Shown: positions 21,667-34,300 of the stretch, in pieces
Numbering within the stretch: position 1 is the first letter of the stretch
Layout of the letters: the number at the start of each line of letters is the position of its first letter
Source of the DNA: Cliona cf. orientalis
Taxonomy: Eukaryota; Porifera; Demospongiae; Clionaida; Clionaidae
Direction of reading: 5' to 3'
Assembly: GCA_963930775.1 (NCBI GenBank)
Contig: OZ005706.1
Coordinates: 1,754,545-1,818,544 of the forward strand
Length of the DNA: 64,000 bases
Program-made: the position numbers and the translations under genes
The notes under the pieces: generated by a model
The model's input: the letters and a program-made list of their open reading frames with translations, nothing else
Databases searched by the model: none
What the model was told of the DNA's origin: nothing

Positions 21667-24616
21667 ATGATGATGGCTGCTAGTACCGTCAAGGAGGCGA
21701 TCCGCAGCGATGATGTCGACGCTCTGGACGAGGAGAGACTGGAAGAGCTCGGATTCAACGCGAATAGTGTCGTGGGAGATGATGGATTCACCCTGGTCCA
21801 CTGGGCTTGCCACTTTGGAAGGGCAGAAGTAAGCTCAGATATTTCGCTATGATTCTGTATGGTCTGAGCTCGCGTAATTATTTAAATAACACGCAAATAA
21901 ATTCCATGCTTGCTGCCATATTGATGCAATGTCTGTATACGATTCATGCTATTAAATAGTTTGAAATTTTCATCCAACAGGTCCTGCAGCATTTTCTGGA
22001 ACTAGGTGGAGATGTCAACAAGAGAACAAAGCAAGGCTGGACAGGTGGACACATCTGTGCCATCAGAGGCTGCACAATCTGCCTTCAGGTGAGATCAAGG
22101 ATGATGATACCAATAAAACTATTATTAGATCTTGCAACTTTTTTTTCTTATTAATAGGTTCTGTGTAGCAGTGGTCTAGATCTCTCAGCTGTTGACTCAA
22201 GAGGCTACACCTGTGCTCACCTGGCAGCTGCTCACGGCAAGTGCAGTGCTCTACAGGCCATCTTCAAGGCTGGGGAGGATGTAAAGACGGTGGACCAGAG
22301 AGGCTGGACCGTGCTGCACCATGCTGCCTACCACGGCAGACTGGGGATTGTACAGGTATTTCACAAAATTAATATCAAGGGGGCTTATAGACTCCCTTTG
22401 GGGTCTATAAGCCGTTGCTATTATTAAATTTATGCCTTATTTTGATTTATGCTGACTATGCAACTATACACAGCCTCACATATGGCAATAGATTGCTAGT
22501 GAGATAGCCTCATCCCCAGTTTCATACGAAGCTATCAATGACAAGGCACAAGTTGGAGAGTCATAATAATGTGATTTCTTTTGTTGCAGTTGATTGTCAA
22601 ATATGAGATTGATCCCAACAGTGAGGACAAGATGGGAAACACTCCTGCCCACTTGGCAGCTGCGGAGGGACACCTGGAGTGCCTCAAGGTACTCGTCTAC
22701 CACAGGAAACAGCCGCTCAAGGTTGTCACATGCAAGAACAACAATGTTAGTTACACAATACATCAAACCTATAATATTATAAGTACAGGGGCTGACCCTG
22801 AAAGTTTGTGAGGTGGGTGGCTCCTTGAATCAGCCCCTGCAATAATAAGATCGTATCAGTATATATGTGATGTAGAGCTGCTTCATCAGTTTTCATTTTT
22901 GCTCTTTCAGGGAGAAATTCCGAAGGATTTAGCAGTTCAGTTTCAGAAGCAGGACTGCATAGACTTTCTCACTTCAGCGGAAGTCGAAGCAGACATCTTT
23001 GAGTACGCTGAAGGTATGGTGCATAATGTCGGATAGAATGTATGTTAAATTTTCCCATACACATTTATGCCAGGTGGAGAATACCCCGCCCATGCAGCTG
23101 CTCATGAAGGGAACGTGGAGTTACTGGGCATGCTCATTCACGAGGGCCACTGTGGAGTGAATGACAGAGATCATATGGGAGCCACACCTGCACATAAAGG
23201 TGCTAATATGTGACTAATTTATCGATGGATTATATCCTCTCATTCACTTCCTTTCTCTCTCATACACGCTCACACTCGTCATTAGCTGCTGGTAATGGAC
23301 ACACCCAGTGTCTACAGTGGCTCATCGATCATGGAACTGATGGTAAGTATGCCTAGCTAATCCATCAGCAATCACAGCTGACACCATTGAATTTACCCTC
23401 TCTATGTTCAGTTTCACTAAGAAACAGCAACGGTGAAACAGCAAGAGATGTGGCGATCCGTTTTGCCCACATTGGCTGTGCAGCCCTTCTAGCCACAGGG
23501 AAGGGCTCTGATGGCCAAGACTCCTTTGACTTCGACGGAGGAGACACTCCGGACAAACCCACCCCGAAGGCTCTGGCCAGGGTGAAGGAGAAGGTCGACG
23601 AACTTCAACAGCAGTTGGGTGCAGCAAAGACACGATTTCGTCAGCTGGGTGGGGAGTTGCCAGAGGATAGGGAGATTGAGCTCATAAAAGAAGGACACAA
23701 ACAGTGAGTCAGATAATTCTCTCAACTCGTTGCATTTTGAGTATGAAATATGGACCAGTCTGTCACATATCTACGTTAGATCCCAAGAAAACTGCTAAGA
23801 TAGAATCAAATCTATGTAGCGTTTCCAACATAAAATTAATATAGAGACATGTCGGAGATGGAGATGAGGCTGGAGTATGAGAGGGAGAGGAGGGAGGGTC
23901 TGGAGGCGGAGCTAGATCGGCTAAGGAAACAGCTACAACACACCACGGCTGAACTGCACCACTCCCAGATGCTGCTCAGGCAACAAAAGGTAAAAACCTT
24001 ACCACTGATTTAATTTAACCCCTTATTATGCTGTATACAATGAAAAATAATATTTTTCAGATGATCATTTTTCTTATTATAATCCATGTCATTACATGAG
24101 CATGGACATCAAACATACTAAAAATGGCATAATGAGGGATACATTTTCCTCACTTGTGAAATGAAAAATATTATAACCCCATCCTCCCATCGACCTTCCG
24201 AGCTCTAGGCTGGAACGCTGATCAGGTAGACTGCGAAAAATTACCGCAGCCAGTTAGGCTTCTGTACCACAGCCACAGGGGACCAAAGTCGGCCTATGGT
24301 GGAGGTATCTCGTATCCAGATGAAAGCAGCTATCATGGTCCAAACTATGCTACTTTATATCCATAGCGCACATAAAATTTCTTCATAGATTCATGCTTCA
24401 TTCAATTCATGCATGCATACATAATGATGTCAGCATGTAATAATAATACTTAGGCCAAAAAACACTTATTATTAGAATTTTCTCTCATAGGCAATTACAC
24501 CCACGCCAGCAGATCACGACGATTATAGAGTTCAAAGGTCAAAACACAGGTCTCACTCGAAAAGACGGACACCAGAGTTCAGAGGTGGAGCATTTGTCAG
24601 AATTGATCACGTGTAA
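21667..24616 (+). CDS. ANKRD42: Ankyrin repeat domain protein 42
   Basis: Ten exons encode 490 residues: 21667-21828, 21981-22088, 22158-22355, 22590-22745, 22911-23013, 23074-23199, 23286-23342, 23412-23703, 23845-23989, 24491-24616. ATG 21667 gives MMMAASTVKEAIRSDDVDAL. Successive ankyrin repeats follow (FTLVHWACHFGRAEV, GWTGGHICAIRG, GYTCAHLAAAHG, GWTVLHHAAYHG, GNTPAHLAAAEGHLECLK, EYPAHAAAHEGN, GATPAHKAAGNGHTQCLQWL). A coiled coil follows (ALARVKEKVDELQQQLG; EYERERREGLEAELDRLRKQ), and the tail ends FRGGAFVRIDHV. The order, the coiled coil and the GG-FVR C-terminus match vertebrate ANKRD42 (SARP), a cytoplasmic/nuclear scaffold with poorly defined function. Confidence 0.88.
24180..24345 (+). 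other. GC-richer block with two potential hairpins in ANKRD42 intron 9
   Basis: Within an AT-rich intron, 24208-24274 can fold with outer GGCTG/CAGCC and inner CTGCG/CGCAG. Region 24280-24341 can fold with GGACCA/TGGTCC. Two consecutive hairpins of this size inside a host intron recall an H/ACA snoRNA, but the expected H box and ACA box are not convincing. Confidence 0.25.
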
Positions 24617-25303
24617 CATTACGAACACATTGTCATGCACTACATGGAACCCTCACTCAAGATTCAATAATATTATTATTGCATGCACTTCAAGGTGATT
24701 ACGCAGCTGCTATAATATTATATAATTAATGTCTACCCCTGTTGATTCTGTACTGCAGTTAGTAAAATTCAACAACTAAGATAATGTCCGTTGATATCAT
24801 CCAAGGATCTCGTATAATATTATTATATCAGACACGATAATATTATTATTTTACTCTATGATGATTATTATTATTGGCATGGCAATAATTATTAATTGGC
24901 CACTGAGAAAGAATCACATGAAGGAAGTAAGAAAAATTGAACACACAGAAAGCTAGCCTTACTTGTAAAACTGGACAGTGCAAACAATAATAATGCTATT
25001 ACAAAAAAATTAAGCGCATGCATATTAGGTTAACATTAATCACAGTAAAGAGAGGATGAAAAATTAATAATTATCCCTAGTCAAAAACGATTGTTAAATA
25101 AGTGAAAAAGCAAGTCTGAAGCAATTAACAAAAAACATAAACAGGAGTTGGTTATAGTGCCTAACATTAAGAGTTGACTTTCTTATCAGGTGCGCACTGC
25201 TTGATCAGCTGAAAGACAGAAAACGAGATGCTTTAAGCAAAAAACATTTTTACCGGTACATTGTTTTCTATAATTTTAAAGTCCGAGTTGGTTGTCGGCC
25301 AGG
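24617..25303. other. Convergent 3' intergenic region
   Basis: AT-rich sequence between the stop codons of ANKRD42 (+) and the FXR-like gene (-). It must contain both 3' UTRs. It is rich in 'aataatattatt' runs; no other gene is seen. Confidence 0.5.
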
Positions 25304-28300
25304 CTATGCGCTGCCACCCTGAGGGGGAGGGGCGTTATTTCGGTCTCCTTTCGTCTCCTGCGTGTTACTGCTACCTCCAGCTCCACCCGTACCCGTACCG
25401 CCAGCACCGCTACCTCTGCGTCCCCCGTTGCCACGCCCTCCTCCCCCTCCCCCACGGCGATAACCAGAACCACGGGGTGCTCGTTGCGGCTTCGGTGATG
25501 GCTGGTTTTGACCGCCGTTCTGGATTTGCTGACCACCAGTCGTCGTAGAAGTAGCAGCTGGTTGGCCATTACTACTTCCTCCTCCACCACTGGCGTTGGC
25601 CACACCTCCTTCTGCCCCACCCCCTCCGCCTCCTCTGCTAGTCTCCGATGCACTTTGACCTTGTTGTTGTTGCTGTTGATTTCCTCTACTCCCTCCTCCC
25701 CCTCCTCCGCCCCCACGGCCAACTCGTTGGTTTCTGTATCCACGGCTGCCTCTACCACCACCGCCGCCACGCCCCCCTCCTCTGTAGCCACTGCTGCCAC
25801 CTCGTCTAGGTCCTCCCCGATGATGAAAGCCACCGCCCCTTTGAGGCCGACGCCGGTCCGGCCCCTGTTCATCTTCCTCTGGAGGACTCTGCAAGACAAA
25901 GAAATACACATGATTATAGTGACATAGATAGTACTGGTTAGGATAACTACTAAGAGAGACAGAGGAGGGAGAGAGAGAGAGAGAGAAAGAGGAGAGGATA
26001 GAGAATGAAAGGGAGAAACAGTACCTTTTCATCTCCACTTCCTTCAGCCTCCTCAACATCTGGTGACCCCTCGGAATCGGAATCGGACACATAGACCTCG
26101 GGTGTTTGGTCCTTCTGTGGTGGCTGCTGTTGCTGAGCGGGTGAAGGGGGTGTGGCTGAGGGCGGATCCTCCGTACGAGGAGGCTCCTCCTCTACATCAT
26201 CATCATCATCTGGTCTACCACTGGAAAGATGAACAAAGAAACATGATTCTACATACTCACCTCACACTCTGGTCTTCACTTACACATGTACAGAGGACAT
26301 CTCCATCATTAAATTTTAGGACACCATGCATGGTCCCAGCTATATACATTTTAAACTACAGGTCCCACTGTATATGTACAGTCAAACCTCTAATAAAGGA
26401 CCCTCCAAGAAAGGGACACTCTATGTTAAACCTCTCTATAGGGGACACTGTTTGAGGTGTCCCAAAAACTATCATTCCCCTATAGTTTCTATTCATTGAG
26501 AACCTCCGAGAAGAGGACAACTTCTCTATAAGGGACAAAACAGCTGAATTTATATTGTTCCCAAAGTGTCCTTTGTTCGGAGGTTCGACTGTAATATGCA
26601 TCTTGACTTACCCTGATGACATTCTTTGCCTTCCACCTCGACCACCACTTCGCCCACCGCCACGCCCACCACCACCCCTCCCTCGTCGGGACGCACCCCC
26701 ACGGTCGGAGGGACGAGGGTAGTAGCTTGGCATATCGTCACCGAAGCTCTGGCCAAACTGACTGTCCAGCTCCTTCCTGTTTTGAAGAATACTCTCGACG
26801 TCCTTGAGATGGTCTAAATGATACTCCATCATCATTTTGGCGTTGTCTATGGCGGCTCTCCGACCAATAAAGTCAAATGGAACCTGTAGAATGCAGAAAT
26901 ACTGTAATAAGCCTGAGCACAGCTTGGCAATACTATCATTGGCAATTTGAGAAATGGCCATAGGATCCTGCAAGCTTCAGGAACACCTGTGTACATGTAC
27001 ATGGAGCTTATATACAACGAAGGCTTCTAGACATCCTAGGGAAAATCCCCTAACCTGAGCAGAGCACCGGTTCAGTGATCAAGATGGCGCATCATTATAG
27101 TACATAATAATAATAAAGTGTTAGACTTACTTCACTAGTAGTGTCGATCTTTCTAGTCTGAGCCTCATCATCCCCCACCACTCTGACGTTGACGACCTTC
27201 GACTTGTCCAGGATCTCCTGAATAATGTTCCCCTTCTTACCAATCACTTTACCTACATAATATAAGATGTCACGTATAATATTATGTATATGCAACATAA
27301 AAAGCTGAATGAAGATGTATACATGACACAGAGAATGGGAGATCATTCTATCGCTAAATTAGGAGAGGTAATACTCCGGACTAAGACAGAAACTAGTAAT
27401 CTCGCCTGCTAAGTTTCTAGGGATCATCATGACGTCCCTGCAGAACTCTAACTTCTCTCTGGCTTTCTTTAAAACCTCTTCCGTCTGAAAGAAAGATAAA
27501 CGTTATAATATAAGCGACTAGTTGATCAGTTTGCATATGCACTAACAAACAATATACCACAAATACCATAATGGTATTATTACTGTATTGGCTCTAATTT
27601 AACGGACATCTCTAATTATCCAACACAATTTCGAATTATTTTTTTACCTCTAATTACACCGGACAGTCAATTGTTGTTCTAATTATCCGGACATTGTTGG
27701 ACAGCTCACGCTAGCGTAGTACTGATCGAGCAAAATTTACAATGGACAGCTGCTTCTTTGGTGGTACTGAAGGAGGCGAGTTGTTCTCTTTCCCACCATG
27801 AACAGGGAGCTCCAGGTACCGTCTCATTTTTTCAATCTCTGCAGCTGCTCGATCGCACGTCCATTTGATCGAATGCGCATGCGTGAAAGCGTGTTATAAT
27901 TCATCGGACACTTTGAACGCCGACTATTTTCGTGTGCTCTAATTATAGCGGACATTGGCCAAAATAATTATTTTTCTGGTGTCCGTTAAATTAGAGGTAA
28001 TACGGTATCGTCATACAATGCATTCCAATACACACACTGTCTTAACACTCTCAATGAACTATGGCTAGGGGTCTTTGGTGCGATTTTTGACAACTTTTCA
28101 CTTTTTCTGACTCTCGCACACATTCACACTTAAACAGCCACACACTCACACTCTCACGCCACCCTTTACGATGAACCATAATGTTACCAATTATTGCCAT
28201 ACAATGCATTCCAATACACACTGTGATGCACCTGAGTTGAGCACACTCATTCTCACATTCACATACACACCTGATGGTACATGTGCATGTGCATGTGCAC

Positions 28301-30990
28301 CCCCCCCCCCCCCATGAGCCATGGCTAGCTAGTTAGCTAAGCCTGTGGTGCAATTTCCACCCCTTTTCACTATTTCTGACTCTAGCCAGATTCACACTCA
28401 CACACACGTACGCCACTCACCTCTCCCTTTACGATGAACCTGTGGGTGTAGTCGTCGTAATCGACGGACAGCACTCCGGTCAGACGCCGGGCCTCGTTGA
28501 CGTTGTTCCCATCTCGTCCAATCGCTAGCCCCACGAGATCTTGGGGGACGTGAAACCGACTCTCGTACACGCCCGGCTCAATCTGACGACTCTGCTGCTG
28601 GGTCATCTGAAGCACACGTATGAACAGTAACATTCATTAAGAAATGTAAGAAAAAGGAATACCGTAAATCATAATTTGTACAAAAATAGGATAAACGAAG
28701 AGATTGTTTTCAAAAGAGAAACCTCGTATTTACAGGCTTATACATCTCAGGTACAGGTATATATAGTGGAGCAGCTCTGATTTTATGTGAAAGACTGGGG
28801 TGAACCTTTAAGCTTATACTGTATAGCCAGAAATATTGACGGGAATTAAATTTGGTGGTTGAGCCTAAAATCGCTATTGCAAGAATATTAGCAGATTTAA
28901 ATTTGGTGGTTCGGTACGGGATCGCCGAACGTATATATGCTAGTAGGAAATTTTTTTGGCGGATTTTAATTTGGCGGGTGTAACACAGACCACCAAACTA
29001 CCAAATTTTCCGGCTGTACGGTACATGTATATCAGCTTGCTCCATCCCCTATAGAGCTATATACTGCTGATTCACCTACCCTCTGTGCGAATGTCTCATT
29101 TCTTGTGAGCAGTGCCTTATGGGTGGTGAGATCCTTGAGATGGATTTCAATCAGCAGCGAAGCTCGCTCTAAACATGACTCACTGTCGGCCTGAAGATAT
29201 AAAAATAGCAAAAAAATTAATCATAACAGCCTATACAGATATAAACTACAGTATCACAGTAGAAAGAAATAAATGAAGATTCTCCGCGAAGAATGATGTC
29301 ACTACCTTCATGCAGTCCTTACCAGTACAACCAATTGGCGCTGATCTTCGATGTACTGCACTAGAATAGCTCTGATTTTTGCCCGAAAGTTCTCGTGAAT
29401 TTTCGCTCTTTGACAGCTGCAAGGAATGAATTGAAGAGAGGGAGGAATAATCGGATAAAATCTACACAGGTAGAGTAATTTCGCTCAAAGGGGGAGGGGC
29501 CTAGTCCAGATAAATACGAATCCAGGGGGGATTATCCAATAAGTGCGACTGCTTAGGTTTGAACTTACAACTCGTGGAGATCTGGAGAGACATCAAACTC
29601 CTTGCGATAGAACTCGACTTTTGACAAAGGAGGACTGTGGTGTGTGCATAAAACATGTACGTGCTAGTAATATTATTCCTATTTTGTAGTGAACTGTTTA
29701 TTTGTGGCCAAAAAGTGGTTTTCAGAGACACCGTACTATACTCCCCTGAGATGACCACAGCTTGTGAGGTGACCCAAACCCTCACATCATTATCTTACCC
29801 ACACACCTGCACTTGTCAAACACACATACATATATTGTACATACATACGTACGTACACACTACTTGGCATAGAATTTGACCACATTTATGACTTCACAAG
29901 AACTATTACATGTAGTTATGGACGTACTTGACATTAGGGAGTCGAATCTTGTCGTGATCCACTATGTCCTGGTACTTGTCGGTACCGGACTGGAACTCGA
30001 CCACGTGGAGCTGGAATGAATGGGGAATGAAACATGGAAGGAGGAAATTGATCACAGTTTCAAGTCAGCTGCCTCACCTCTCCTTTTGACTTGAGGAGAA
30101 TACCTGTCCACCATCCAGGAGGTTCATTATCGTGATGTGGTAATAAGGCCTGGGGGAGGAAGGGGGGAGGTGGAGAGAAAGAGACAGAGAGAGAGAGAAA
30201 GAAACAGAGAGGGGGGGGGGGGGGAGAGATGATTACTGTTGATGGTTCACTGCTTGAAAAACAATATTCATGATTTCCTTGAAGGCTGAACAAGCACATT
30301 TTGGGGCGTGTTTACATTGTCAGAAAGCAAGTTGCAACACCCTCCTACCGTTCACAACGCACATAACCTACCTCTCACTCTCCTTACACACACACACACA
30401 CTCACACTCACAGTCACAGATACACACTCACCTCAACTTTGGTACCAGTTGCCAGTGGTGCTGCAGGTGTTTGGCCAGGAAGGGCGGGAGCTGGAGGGAA
30501 CCGCACGTGATTGAGATCTATCCAGGCACTGGGCTTCCAACTAGGTGGGGGATGGGAGCACAGCAAAGATGAATTAATGATGAGTATGTATATGTGTGAG
30601 AGAGATAAGAAGGGGAGAGCGAGAGGAGAGAGAAAGAGAGAGAGGTAGAGCGAGAGAGGGGGAGAGGGAGAGGGAGAGGGAGAGAGAGAAGGGAGTGGGG
30701 AGAGCAGAAGCAGACATACTCGTTGGGGAAGCTGAGAAGCACCCTGCCATTGGTCGTGTCCAGATCTTGAATGTAGGCCTGTGAGATACATGTAGATCAC
30801 TTAAAATACAATAGTAGGATATTAATTTGCTTCAAATTCGGTTTATTATCAGTTATCAATTGCAGATAATGAGGAAATTAATATAGGGTATGAAAACGTG
30901 ATTATTCTAAAACAGGCACACCCTCCTTCAGGCTAGGCTCACCTGGTAAAAGGCGCCACATACGTGTGGGAATACAACCTCGACGTCCAT
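25304..30990 (-). CDS. FMR1/FXR: FMRP/FXR family RNA-binding protein
   Basis: Fourteen minus-strand exons sum to 2082 nt (693 residues): 30943-30990, 30720-30778, 30432-30540, 30078-30149, 29928-30010, 29569-29634, 29323-29416, 29080-29190, 28421-28606, 27406-27484, 27131-27252, 26612-26883, 26025-26220, 25304-25888. The N-terminus has the tandem Tudor/Agenet region ([39 protein letters not shown]). KH1 follows with [19 protein letters not shown], then KH2 with [18 protein letters not shown] and [20 protein letters not shown]. The C-terminus is very long and RGG/Gly-rich with an acidic [10 protein letters not shown] stretch, poly-Q and an [11 protein letters not shown] end. The family binds mRNA and polyribosomes to control translation, and invertebrates usually have a single gene. 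One intron is GC-AG (donor 27404-27405). Confidence 0.93.
26377..26593. mobile_element. TACAGTC-end MITE in an FXR intron
   Basis: The left end TACAGTCAAACCTC (26377) and the right end GAGGTTCGACTGTA (to 26593) are inverted repeats, with internal 'ctctataagggaca' words. The terminal TA is probably the target duplication, as in Tc1/mariner MITEs. Length 217 bp; no coding capacity. Confidence 0.75.
27581..28007. mobile_element. TACCGTATT-end MITE in the FXR KH1-KH2 intron
   Basis: 28-bp inverted ends with about three mismatches. The left end contains CTCTAATTTAACGGACA (27592-27608) and the right end reads TGTCCGTTAAATTAGAGG and TAATACGGTA (27980-28007). Length 427 bp. The interior is unrelated to the other TACCGTA-end elements. 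Confidence 0.75.
28014..28445. repeat. Local duplication covering an exon/intron edge of FXR
   Basis: Two tandem, imperfect copies share 'catacaatgcattccaatac', 'atggctagg/atggctagc', 'cttttcactttttctgactct' and 'ccctttacgatgaacc'. The copies are about 28014-28187 and 28198-28441. The last word belongs to the 3' end of the KH1 exon (28421-28445), so the left copy carries a partial pseudo-exon edge within the intron. Confidence 0.65.
28817..29023. mobile_element. 207-bp TACCGTATAGCC MITE (copy 1)
   Basis: Ends TACTGTATAGCCAG and CCGGCTGTACGGTA. The interior ('aaatttggtggttcggtacgg', 'gatcgcc') matches the element at 39286-39489 in inverted orientation. It lies in an intron between FXR exons 8 and 9. 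Confidence 0.8.
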
Positions 30991-31325
30991 TAATATCCCA
31001 CGTAAAAACCAGCCTTTCTGAAATGCAGTTCTTTAGGCTACACTTCAATGGCGATCAGAGACTTGCAGGCGAAACTGTGGTGGGCAATGGGCAGAAGTCG
31101 ATGGTGAAATCGATCGAGGACCCTCCTACTTTCGAGTTTTATGGAATTTGGCGCCACTGCGCCAACCCCCGCGGCGCGGGCTAGGCTGGGCGCGGAAATT
31201 TAAAATGTCACATGATTATCACGCGCACCACGAATTGCAGGCCAGGAACATGAACACCTGACGCACATCTGCAGCTAGCTGTACGTACCAGAGCTGTACT
31301 ACTACTATCTGCCAGCTTTAAAACT
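30991..31325. promoter_or_regulatory. Bidirectional promoter, FXR and WDFY
   Basis: 335 bp between the divergent start codons 30990 (-) and 31326 (+). It contains a CpG-rich stretch (31150-31195, 'ggcgccactgcgcc', 'gcggcgcgggc') unlike the AT-rich surroundings, consistent with a shared promoter. Confidence 0.65.
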
Positions 31326-34300
31326 ATGGCGTCTATACCGAGAAGCAAGCATCCTCATTTGCTGAGCAAATTGGACGGGCACACGGACACCATCAATGGA
31401 GCGGTGGTCGTTCCCTGGGAAGACGCCGTCATCAGCGTTAGCGACGACAAGTGAGTCAAATTATCAAAGAACCACTTACCTTCTGCCCTTCGGCATGGTT
31501 CTGTATAGCTTTTGACATATCAAAAGGGATGGACTGTACGCTATTCTGCCGTAAAGTCCTAAACTGTGTATTTAAAGAAAGAAGCTTGTCTCCAGTTATA
31601 AAATAATTTTAGTACTGCAGAAATATGTCTTTGTTTTGTTGAATACAGAAGGGGGACATTTCCAAAAATTATTAATGTCATTACTAATGTTGATCATTAG
31701 TGCATTTATAGATGCTATAAGATTGCCACTGTAGGTTTGAATATTTGCTTGATACTCTGTTAACTGCTCCCCCCACAGGACGATGCGTGTCTGGGTGAAG
31801 CGTGATAATGGACAATACTGGCCAACCATCTGCCAGTCATTTCCAGGTAAGCACCCGAAAAAGAAAAAAAAAACAGTTCCTTAGACTGTAACTACATGTA
31901 GTTTTGAATCAATTTCCCTCCTTTTCCTCCATTTGCAGTATATAGTGACACAGGCTTGCATATCAACATTATTAAATAGTGTGTACATAATGTATTAATG
32001 TAGTGAATGCTATCATCACTCATTGAAAAATCCCCACATATTGTGGCTTTTAGTGTAGTTGCAGCAGGGATAGCCTTGACTTGAGGTTAGAGTTGTAGCC
32101 ATGGGGACTTTCCCTCACCTATTCCCTGAGTGGGCTATCAGTGACCAACATTGCATAATCTGGAACTGAGTGTGTGTCATTTGGGTACAGTATGGTTCAT
32201 GTGACTAGCCACCATGTCTATGAATGATTACCTCAGATCATCCATCATCTATATAGGTATATCTACATTGTACTGTGTACCAGCTGGCCTGATCCTATTG
32301 TACATTCTACATGTGCTCATAATCAGACAAAATCAAAATTAAACTAGAGCTCTATAGAGCACATACCCCGCGCGCACATTGCGCAATCTATAGATTTATT
32401 TCGTTGCATGGCTATAATTTTGTGAACTTGTGAGAAAAATGGAAATGCTGCATGCTTAATTATTCCGGTGACACTTGAAACTGAGCCCTCTCTGCACCCA
32501 GCTGCAGACTAGGAAGACATGAGCTTGTACCTATATTTTGTTGTAATAATAGTATAGCTCTCTTACATACTGATTGGTTCCATTGGGCTTCACTGTTCAG
32601 ATTTCAGTCACTATAGACGTCATGAGCATTATTTAGAACATCGACGATCTTTACCAGTCATACGCTTGTTAGTTGTGCGCATGAGCAGAAAGCACAATGG
32701 GCATACATTATGCATTGATGGGCACTGTCGATAGGCGTGGCTACGGTGGCCAACAAATAGGCACTATTTGTGATGCTCGTGGACCGTATCCCACGATTTG
32801 GCGCCCACAGACGCTATTTTTTCGCCGAATTCGATTGATTCATTGAGCTTATGAACCGCTTAGACGCCTACATCTCGAGATATGACGATTTTTGTGCTAA
32901 CAACGACAACAACGACGACACAACCGATTACTTTACCCCTTGCGCATGCGCGCGGGGTAAATATGCAAAGTTGTTGACTGATGGCCTGGGTTGTGTACGT
33001 CCTGCATGAGCTAGGCTGAGGTGCATATAATTATACAGATTATCCTCAAGGTGCTGTGGACGTGGTGTGTCAGTTTTTGTCAACTTTTCTACCTATTTCG
33101 CTTAAAGTGTTGTCGTAGTCTTGCCTGGTTGTCACACATACAAACACTACCAAGACAGTTATACAACTTTCACTTTTGCTATTGCAAAAAGTAAAAAAAA
33201 ATCTTTCTCCCTCCCCCCTCCCACACACACACACACACATGCACCACTTCCGTCATCCGCTTAGCATCTGCTTCCTCCATTGCCTACCATCATGAGTCAC
33301 AGAGACTGTTCGTGGGCCTTGGAACTGGAGTCATTTACGTAAGTCCCAAGACTAATACTGGATACCTGTACTCATTGCTCATCACATACGTACAGATGGA
33401 TGTACTGCACATACAGTGTATACTGTATATAATATGTCTGCTTAAGCTCTTGTGTGTAGATGTGGCTACATAGATGGATAGTAGCCTTGACCCCCGGCAC
33501 CCCGATCTCAGGGTGCCTGGGGACGAGGCTGATAGATAGCATAAATTACTATTATGTGATACTATGTACATGTAATTTTCATGATACAATTATAATTATA
33601 TATAGTTTCTACTAAGAAGTGGCAGTTACTAAATACACGTTCAGTCACATATTGACTCTTATTAAAAAGTGGATATCTTGTCTAGTAAACATTACTATGC
33701 TGTAGGTTAGAGTGAGTTAGAATATTCATGCTGGAAGTAGCTGGTCCTTATAAGTGTATCACATGACACTTTAGATTTATGATAGTGGACATTTCAGTGA
33801 AGCTCATTTGTGCATAAAAATTCAATGTTATACAGTGTATGTAATATTGTTTGCATGCACCATATTCATGTGCTATCAATCTGTCCACATTATATGCACT
33901 CATACATGTATGTACATGTATCTATGTGCAGGAGTATAAATTGTCGCAAGATTTGAATAGACTGGATACAAAACGAACTTACCTAGGTAAGCTTTCATAA
34001 TATTTCCTACAATTTCTCCTCATCGCACAATTAATTTCTCTCTCCCTCCCTCTCTCTCTCTCTCTCTCTCTGTCCCTCTCTCCCTTCCTCCCCTCCTCTC
34101 TCTCTCTCCAGCTCACTCCAATCGTGCAACTGCGCTGAAGTTCATAGCTGATGAGGACTGGCTCCTCAGTGTCAGTAGAGATAAGTACTTTCAGTGGCAC
34201 TGCACCAAGTCTGGGAGAAAACTGGGCAGCTTTGAGGCTCACGCCTGGTGCCTGGCCGTTGAATATCCTTTCTACCAAGGAAATGCATGATATATTATGT

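Noticed and set aside
25276..25911. 211-residue minus-strand frame rich in Glu/Val
   Set aside because: Frame shadow of the Gly/Arg-rich FXR last exon; it does not connect to the KH exons in phase.
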